A stretch of DNA of 64,000 nt from M2408 sp040386975. GTDB taxonomy: Bacteria; Bacteroidota; Bacteroidia; Flavobacteriales_D; Crocinitomicaceae. Shown in pieces: positions 58,720 to 64,000 of this stretch; the stretch's first letter is position 1, and the number at the start of each line of letters is the position of its first letter. The notes below the pieces were generated by a model. That model was given only the letters and a program-made list of their open reading frames with translations. It ran no database searches and was not told where the DNA came from. The translations under genes and the position numbers were made by a program. Location of the stretch: contig JAZKEO010000002.1 of the NCBI GenBank assembly GCA_040386975.1, positions 124,001 through 188,000 on the forward strand. The letters run 5' to 3'.

Positions 58720-60973
58720 AAACCTTGTTTTCTACATCTTAATTATCGGAGGTTTCACTTACCTGATTTTTTTCATTATTAATTTTGGTTCACATCTTGA
58801 AATTGGGAAAAATATTATTCTTCCAAGTTCAAAAAATACACAATGGGGCGAATTTTTAAACTCCATGATGCACAACATCAAACACCCGCTGGCAATTTTA
58901 TTAGCTCAAATTATTACCATCATTTTTGTTGCACGTTTATTTGGTTGGATTTTCAAGAAAATTGGTCAACCATCAGTAATCGGTGAAATTATCGCAGGAA
59001 TTGTACTCGGACCTTCTTTAATTGGAATGTATTTCCCTGAGTTTTCATTGGCTTTATTTCCAAAGGAATCACTAGGGAATTTACAGTTTTTAAGTCAGAT
59101 TGGTTTGATTCTATTCATGTTTGTAATCGGAATGGAATTGGATTTAAAAGTGCTCAAAAATAAAGCACATGAAGCCGTAGTAATTAGCCATGCAAGTATT
59201 GTTTTTCCTTTCGCTTTAGGAATTGGCTTAGCTTATTTTTTATACGATAAATTTGCTCCAGAAGGCATACAGTTTTTGGCATTTTCCTTGTTTTTAGGTA
59301 TTGCCATGAGCATCACAGCTTTTCCAGTTTTAGCTAGAATCGTTCAAGAACGAGGTTTAAACAAAACCAAATTGGGTACAATTGTTATCACTTGTGCAGC
59401 GGCTGACGACATTACCGCATGGTGTATTTTGGCAGTTGTAATAGCCATTGTAAAAGCTGGTTCTGTCATTAGTGCTTTTTACATCGTACTTGCGGCTGTT
59501 TTATATGTACTTTTCATGTTGAAAATTGTTCGCCCCTTTTTAAAGCGAATTGGCGATTTGAACGAAAATCAAGCAAATTTAAGTAAAGCAGTCATCGCCA
59601 TCTTTTTATTGACACTTATTATTTCTTCTTATCTGACTGAAATTATTGGCATTCACGCTTTGTTTGGAGCTTTTATGGCAGGAGCAATTATGCCTGATAG
59701 TACTAAGTTTAGAAAAATTTTCATCGAAAAAGTGGAAGATGTTTCACTCATTTTGCTCCTTCCTTTATTTTTTGTTTTTACAGGCTTACGAACGCAAATT
59801 GGCTTGTTAAACGACGTTTCTCTTTGGCAAATCACAGGAATTGTCATCGCAGTTTCCGTTACAGGAAAATTTGTTGGAAGTGCTTTGGCAGCAAAATTTG
59901 TTGGTCAAAACTGGAAAGACAGTTTGAGTATTGGAGCGTTGATGAATACACGCGGTTTGATGGAGCTTGTCGTTTTAAATATCGGTTATGATTTAGGTGT
60001 TTTAACTCCTGAAATTTTCGCCATGTTTGTGATTATGGCTTTGGTAACAACATTTATGACTGGACCAAGTTTGGATTTGATTGAATGGCTTTTCAGAAAG
60101 AAAAAAGTGGAAATTCCTTCAGAGATAGCACAAATTAGTAAGTATAAAATCTTAATTTCTTTTGGAAATCCTCAAAAGGGAAGTAATTTATTAAAATTGG
60201 CAAATAGTTTGGTTAAAAAGAACAAAGAAAACTCGGAAATTACTGCTTTACATATAGCTCAAACAGATGTTGTTCATCAATACGATACCGATTATCAAGG
60301 AGAAATTTTTTCTCCAATTCTAGCCGCATCAAAAGAATTAGACCAAAAAGTCACGACTTTATTTAAAGCTGGAGTTGATATTGACAATGAAATTGTTGAT
60401 TTAGCAAACAAAGGGGATTACGATTTATTGTTAGTCGGAATTGGTCGTTCGATTTTTGAAGGCTCTTTACTTGGAAAGTTTTTAGGTTTCACGACACGAA
60501 TTATTAATCCTGACAGAATTATCAATAAATTATCTGGAAAAGAAAAATTATTTGAGCATTCTCCATTTGACGATCGGACGCATCAAATTTTGATGGAAAC
60601 AACAATTCCTGTAGCAATTTTAGGAGATAAAAGTTTTGAAAAATTAGATCAAATTGCTTTGATTATCAATCAAGAAGAGGATTTTTATTTGCTGGAATAT
60701 GTACAAAAATTGATTTACAACAATGGTTCTCAGATTCTACTTGTAGATAAAAATGATCTATTAAATACAAATCCACAATATAAAGAGCAAATCAGAGCGA
60801 TTGAATTAAATGTTCCCAATAACATTGCAATTACAAACAATATTAATCATATTTCTTATCCTTATGGGAGTCAAGATTTGATTATTTTGGATGCGAAATA
60901 TTGGATTGAATTGTTACAATCAGATGATTTTGATATAAATCGCTTGCCTTCGGTATTGATTTTTAGGAATTAG
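58706..60973 (+). CDS. Kef-type cation/proton antiporter (CPA2)
   Basis: A 755-residue inner-membrane antiporter with about twelve or thirteen helices (residues 60-470). The CPA2 motifs are present: GQPSVIGEIIAGIVLGPS, LILFMFVIGMELDLK, AADDITAW with the DD pair near 232-236, and LMNTRGLMELVVLNIG. The C-terminal region (about 480-755) has a universal-stress-like fold (KYKILISFGNPQKGS; LLLVGIGRSIFEG) rather than a TrkA-N domain. The exchanged cation is unknown. Confidence 0.9.
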   Translation: MKKFKNLVFYILIIGGFTYLIFFIINFGSHLEIGKNIILPSSKNTQWGEFLNSMMHNIKHPLAILLAQIITIIFVARLFGWIFKKIGQPSVIGEIIAGIVLGPSLIGMYFPEFSLALFPKESLGNLQFLSQIGLILFMFVIGMELDLKVLKNKAHEAVVISHASIVFPFALGIGLAYFLYDKFAPEGIQFLAFSLFLGIAMSITAFPVLARIVQERGLNKTKLGTIVITCAAADDITAWCILAVVIAIVKAGSVISAFYIVLAAVLYVLFMLKIVRPFLKRIGDLNENQANLSKAVIAIFLLTLIISSYLTEIIGIHALFGAFMAGAIMPDSTKFRKIFIEKVEDVSLILLLPLFFVFTGLRTQIGLLNDVSLWQITGIVIAVSVTGKFVGSALAAKFVGQNWKDSLSIGALMNTRGLMELVVLNIGYDLGVLTPEIFAMFVIMALVTTFMTGPSLDLIEWLFRKKKVEIPSEIAQISKYKILISFGNPQKGSNLLKLANSLVKKNKENSEITALHIAQTDVVHQYDTDYQGEIFSPILAASKELDQKVTTLFKAGVDIDNEIVDLANKGDYDLLLVGIGRSIFEGSLLGKFLGFTTRIINPDRIINKLSGKEKLFEHSPFDDRTHQILMETTIPVAILGDKSFEKLDQIALIINQEEDFYLLEYVQKLIYNNGSQILLVDKNDLLNTNPQYKEQIRAIELNVPNNIAITNNINHISYPYGSQDLIILDAKYWIELLQSDDFDINRLPSVLIFRN

Positions 60974-61037
60974 CAAGTAAAACAAAAATCACTTAGATTT
61001 AGTTTTTATTTCAAAATAATAAATGTCTTTTCTTTAA

Positions 61038-61172
61038 CCACGGAGAATAGGAGAAATAGAGGTTTTGCCAATCTGAACTTTTGAAAAATAAATTGGTTAT
61101 TTTACTCTTCTCTTTTTCTCTTGCTCTCCGTTGTTCAAAAAAACTATGTTTTCTTAAGTTTCTAAGTGGTAA
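61038..61172. repeat. Intergenic repeat-like words (ACCACGGAGAA / CTCTCCGTTG)
   Basis: The 235-base spacer after the antiporter has AACCACGGAGAATAGGAGA, then CTCTTCTCTTTTTCTCTTGCTCTCCGTT and TTTCTAAGTGGT. The two halves are loosely inverted versions of each other (CACGGAGA with TCTCCGT). It belongs to the class of degenerate intergenic repeats common in Bacteroidota. No gene is seen. Confidence 0.4.
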
Positions 61173-61208
61173 AAAAGAAAATTATCTAATTCTTTAATTT
61201 AGCTAAAA

Positions 61209-61823
61209 TCACTTTCTTCTCAAAGTCCATTTACTTCTGAGAACTGTCGAGCGAAAATCATCTAATAATTCGCTTACATCGTGAAAATTCAATTTTTTTT
61301 GAAATTTGTAGGTTCCTTTTCCGATTTTATAATCGAATTCGTCTTCAAAAATTGGAATGATGGCCAAAAAATGAATCTTTTTCCCATTAATTTCAATTGG
61401 AGTTAATTCCTCTTTTAAAAAAACTGGCTCTGATAAAAAGAAATATTTCTGTTTCATTGTTTCAGAAATGTTTTCAATCGGATTTGCAAAAGGAATCGTG
61501 TGTCCGTGTCCAAACCACGTATTTTTATCAATACAATGTTTGTGTAAACGATTTAAAATTTCATAAATCCAAGACATATTTTTATTCGATAAATCGTCTA
61601 AATCCCAGTAACTTGGTAAACAAAAAAAGAGTTCGTTGAATTCCTTTCCGATAAATTTCTCGCTGACAGGCATTTTGTAATCACTCAAACCTTTTGTCAT
61701 TAAGATTTTTATTGCTGAACGTTTTTGCACGTCAATTTGTAAGAAAGAAAACATTTCTTTGTTGATTTCTTTCACATTTTTTTCTCCAAAACGTTCTTTT
61801 AATTTTTCTATTAATTTGCTCAT
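61209..61823 (-). CDS. SUFU-domain (Suppressor of fused) protein
   Basis: A 204-residue protein beginning at the ATG at 61823 (MSKLIEKLKERFG). It has the SUFU-domain pattern: LMTKGLSDYKMPVS, NELFFCLPSYWD, and WIYEILNRLHKHC...FGHGHTIPFANP. Bacterial SUFU proteins are cytosolic and are often proposed as immunity proteins against polymorphic toxins, but no toxin gene is visible here. It starts two bases after the DUF6495-like gene's stop. Confidence 0.85.
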   Translation of the reverse strand: MSKLIEKLKERFGEKNVKEINKEMFSFLQIDVQKRSAIKILMTKGLSDYKMPVSEKFIGKEFNELFFCLPSYWDLDDLSNKNMSWIYEILNRLHKHCIDKNTWFGHGHTIPFANPIENISETMKQKYFFLSEPVFLKEELTPIEINGKKIHFLAIIPIFEDEFDYKIGKGTYKFQKKLNFHDVSELLDDFRSTVLRSKWTLRRK

Positions 61824-61825
61824 TA

Positions 61826-62296
61826 TCAAGTTATAATTTTCGTCAACAAATCCCAAAAATCTTGTGATGATAATTCAGCTCCTTGTTCCAATGTAATATG
61901 AATTTCTTCTTCTCTGTTTTTTGTATATTTCCTTGAACTTTTGAAAAAATCCAATTCTTTGAAATTCGTTTTTAATGCTTCGTGTATCGATTCAATTGAA
62001 CCTAAATCTATGTTTTTATTTTTGCTTTGAATTATTATCAAATCCAATTTTTCTTCTCCAAAATGAAATAAAAAACAAGCATCTTTTGTACGTTTTTCAA
62101 GAAAAGTAATTTTTTCGTAAACGCGTTGTAAAACTTGATCGCTAAATAAACCTACAAGTTCTAATGCTTTTTCTGAATTTTCAACATTGATTTTCTCCCA
62201 TTCTTCCTTGTAAACATGATTTACAATCAAAAATTGTTTGAACTCATCTTCAAGATGAATTAATTCTTCGTCTGATAAATATCTATACTTAGGCAT
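61826..62296 (-). CDS. DUF6495-like cytosolic protein
   Basis: A 156-residue protein: MPKYRYLSDEELIHLEDEFKQFL at the N-terminus, then a helical block with EKALELVGLFSDQVL. An acidic C-terminus (EEIHITLEQGAELSSQDFW) follows. These features match a widespread Bacteroidota family of unknown function (DUF6495, from memory). It is two bases downstream of the MORN-repeat gene and two upstream of the SUFU gene, so all three are one unit. Confidence 0.75.
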   Translation of the reverse strand: MPKYRYLSDEELIHLEDEFKQFLIVNHVYKEEWEKINVENSEKALELVGLFSDQVLQRVYEKITFLEKRTKDACFLFHFGEEKLDLIIIQSKNKNIDLGSIESIHEALKTNFKELDFFKSSRKYTKNREEEIHITLEQGAELSSQDFWDLLTKIIT

Positions 62297-62298
62297 AA

Positions 62299-63999
62299 TT
62301 ATTTTCCTGGTGAAAATCCGTTACCCCCACTAGTTACTTCCAAACCGAACTCAAATTTCTTCTCCTTGATAACTTTACCTTTTTTGTCGTAGATTTTCAT
62401 TTTCCCATGTTTCAAACCATCTTTGTAATCAATTTCGGAAATGATTAAACCTTTTCGATCGTATTCCTTCATTTTTCCGTCCAATTTCCCAAGCTTGTAA
62501 TTTTGAATGTTATAAGCCATTTTTCCTCCAGGATAATATGCTGTCCACGTTCCATTTTTTTCGCCAGCTTTGTAATTTCCTTCTTCTGTTTTCTTGAAAT
62601 CTTTATCTGAAAATGCTACGTAAGGACCATCTTTTACACTTTCATAAACAAAATGTCCTTTCATTGGTCCATATTTTATTTTGGATTTTTTCTTGATTAC
62701 TTTATATGTTGTTGCTGTTTGAGGACTTCCATTATCATAAAAATCAACCCAAGATTTATTCTTTAGACCATTTTTATAATATCCAGTCAATTTCAATTTC
62801 CCATTTGGATAATAAGAATACCATTCGCCATTTAATGCACCTTGCTTGAAGGTCGATTTATTCTTCAATTTACCTGTATCCCAATAATTTAACCATTCAC
62901 CTTCTTCTTTTCCATTCAAATATTCTCCAGTCATGAGCAAAACACCGTTTTCATACCAAGTTTCCCATTTTCCGTTTTTCTCATTGTCTTTAAATTCTCC
63001 CTTTTTGAATTTAGCACCGTTTTTGTAAAGATAATTCCAAGAACCGTGTTTCATATCATCTTTGTACTGAGCTGTGTAGGAAAGTTCACCTGTTGGATGC
63101 CAATAATTCCAATTTCCATCTTGTTTTCCCTCTTTGAACGTTCCAGACATATCGCGTTTCCCTTCGTTGGTGTACCACGTCCAAACGCCACTTTTTTCTC
63201 CGTTCTTATAAAAACCTTCCACATTTAAACGGTTTTTATCATAGAAATATTGATATTTTCCGTCTAACTTATCGTTTTCATAATTACTAATCTTCTCTAA
63301 ATCACCTGTAAAATAATACGCTTTCCATTCACCAATTTTTTTTCCTTCAAGAAAGAAACCTGTCAATAAATCATAGCCATAAATACTTCTTTCAACAAAT
63401 TCTCCGTCTGGCAAACCATTTTTATAATGATACCATTCTTTGATTTGACCTGTTGTATGGAAATAAGTTGCAACTCCATTTCCCCTAATAACTGTTTCAG
63501 TATGCAAAGAATCTGGTAACCAAAAAGCTTGCAAGTATTTTACGGAATCAATGTGTTCTTCCAAAGCTTGTTGTCTTCCATCAACATAATACGTTTTTTT
63601 GAAACCAAAAAGTACATTTTTTCGATAAAATGCTTCGATGGCAAGATTTCCATTTTCAAACCATTCTTGGTAAGTGCTGTCTTGTAAATCGCGTTTAAAA
63701 TAACCAATAAATCGAGGTTTGCCGTTTGGATAAAGCATCGTTAATTTTCCATTTAACTTATCTCTATAATAATTTCTAATTTCCAGAGAATTTCCTTCCT
63801 CGTCAAAATATTCCCATTTTCCATGCTTTAAAGTTGTCTCACCCAAATCGTCTTTATAATAAGCACCAATAGATTGAAGTTTGATTTTATTAAAATCCCA
63901 GAAAAAAGACTGTTTTTTAGTTAAGTTTTCTTTTAGGATTTCTTGTGAAAAAAGAGTGAAGTTTAATAAAAAGGCAAAAATTAAAACTAGTTTGTACAT
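62299..63999 (-). CDS. Secreted MORN_2-repeat protein
   Basis: A 566-residue protein with a signal peptide (MYKLVLIFAFLLNFTLFSQ). The remainder is about nineteen MORN_2 repeats of 21-23 residues with the pattern G-x-W-x-x-Y-x-x-N-G-K. The start codon is one base inside the window's right edge. MORN repeats form an extended beta-strand structure, often a membrane or lipid-contact surface. It is the upstream member of the MORN/DUF6495/SUFU unit. Confidence 0.85.
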   Translation of the reverse strand: MYKLVLIFAFLLNFTLFSQEILKENLTKKQSFFWDFNKIKLQSIGAYYKDDLGETTLKHGKWEYFDEEGNSLEIRNYYRDKLNGKLTMLYPNGKPRFIGYFKRDLQDSTYQEWFENGNLAIEAFYRKNVLFGFKKTYYVDGRQQALEEHIDSVKYLQAFWLPDSLHTETVIRGNGVATYFHTTGQIKEWYHYKNGLPDGEFVERSIYGYDLLTGFFLEGKKIGEWKAYYFTGDLEKISNYENDKLDGKYQYFYDKNRLNVEGFYKNGEKSGVWTWYTNEGKRDMSGTFKEGKQDGNWNYWHPTGELSYTAQYKDDMKHGSWNYLYKNGAKFKKGEFKDNEKNGKWETWYENGVLLMTGEYLNGKEEGEWLNYWDTGKLKNKSTFKQGALNGEWYSYYPNGKLKLTGYYKNGLKNKSWVDFYDNGSPQTATTYKVIKKKSKIKYGPMKGHFVYESVKDGPYVAFSDKDFKKTEEGNYKAGEKNGTWTAYYPGGKMAYNIQNYKLGKLDGKMKEYDRKGLIISEIDYKDGLKHGKMKIYDKKGKVIKEKKFEFGLEVTSGGNGFSPGK

Positions 64000-64000
64000 G

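Noticed and set aside
62299..63999. Toxin-antitoxin annotation of the MORN protein
   Set aside because: The YwqK antitoxin label comes from repeat similarity only. The protein has a signal peptide and no toxin neighbour in the window.
1..64000. tRNA, rRNA, insertion sequence or prophage genes
   Set aside because: I looked for tRNA T-arm and acceptor patterns in the spacers, and for transposase or phage products in all frames. None was convincing. A covariance search would be decisive for tRNA.

Overview
The window is about 33% G+C and reads as a chromosomal segment of a Bacteroidota bacterium, most likely order Flavobacteriales (a Fluviicola/Crocinitomicaceae-like organism is my guess). The evidence is a murF-alr fusion, a split ATP synthase operon (a, c, b, delta, alpha, gamma without beta and epsilon), a secreted protein with a type IX secretion (T9SS) C-terminal sorting domain, a gliding-motility-type C-terminal domain, LytTR regulation, and promoters of the Bacteroidota type (TTG, about 19 bases, TAnnTTTG). 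It is a draft scaffold: ten Ns at 17196-17205 interrupt asnB. I see no rRNA, tRNA, CRISPR array, insertion sequence or prophage, and no gene-free stretch longer than 300 bases.

Layout. 1-2033 (minus): rimP-nusA-infB, the translation/transcription-factor operon, with infB running off the left edge. 2150-7681: a glycosyltransferase, the MurF-Alr cell-wall fusion, a CPBP membrane protease, a small secreted protein and a LOG-family protein. 7812-10658: uvrA. 10738-18026 (minus): a tightly packed surface-polysaccharide operon (asnB-type amidotransferase, glycosyltransferase, Wza-like export lipoprotein, Wzc-like tyrosine kinase, WecA-like initiating transferase). 18240-23304: atpBEFHAG. 23385-28482: small secreted or lipoprotein genes, a glycosyltransferase, a zinc-ribbon protein, yraN and a membrane thioredoxin. 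28585-29187: an Nfu-type Fe-S carrier. 29280-35611: a six-gene nucleotide-sugar operon for UDP-xylose and a UDP-2,3-diacetamido uronic acid. 35771-45382: alcohol dehydrogenase, an AddB-like nuclease, a T9SS-secreted PKD/GEVED protein, an unknown secreted protein and arginine decarboxylase. 45477-53057: ArsC-like, MORN, outer-membrane, kynurenine monooxygenase, YceI, HAD, M28 peptidase and membrane-protein genes. 53132-58719: an envelope-signalling neighbourhood (TlpA-like thioredoxin, ECF sigma factor, a membrane partner with a gliding-type C-terminal domain, a porin-family barrel, a LytS/LytTR pair, another barrel). 58706-60973: a Kef-type antiporter. 61209-63999 (minus): MORN-repeat protein, DUF6495-like protein and SUFU-domain protein.

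How the parts fit. The two polysaccharide loci complement each other: 29280-35611 makes activated sugars, and 10738-18026 starts, modifies, polymerises/controls and exports a glycan. The AsnB homologue in the export operon may amidate a uronic acid from the sugar locus. The most system-like novelty candidates are the ECF sigma factor with its membrane partner carrying an extracytoplasmic gliding-type domain beside a barrel and a sensor-poor LytS/LytTR pair, and the SUFU/DUF6495/MORN set.

The intergenic regions are unusually informative. A dispersed element with core GAAGAC..AGCGTTAGCGAA occurs in four co-directional gene junctions. Terminator-like hairpins sit directly in front of rimP, of the membrane thioredoxin gene and of the HAD gene. 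A perfect 26-bp palindrome precedes yceI, and a strong hairpin separates atpE from atpF.
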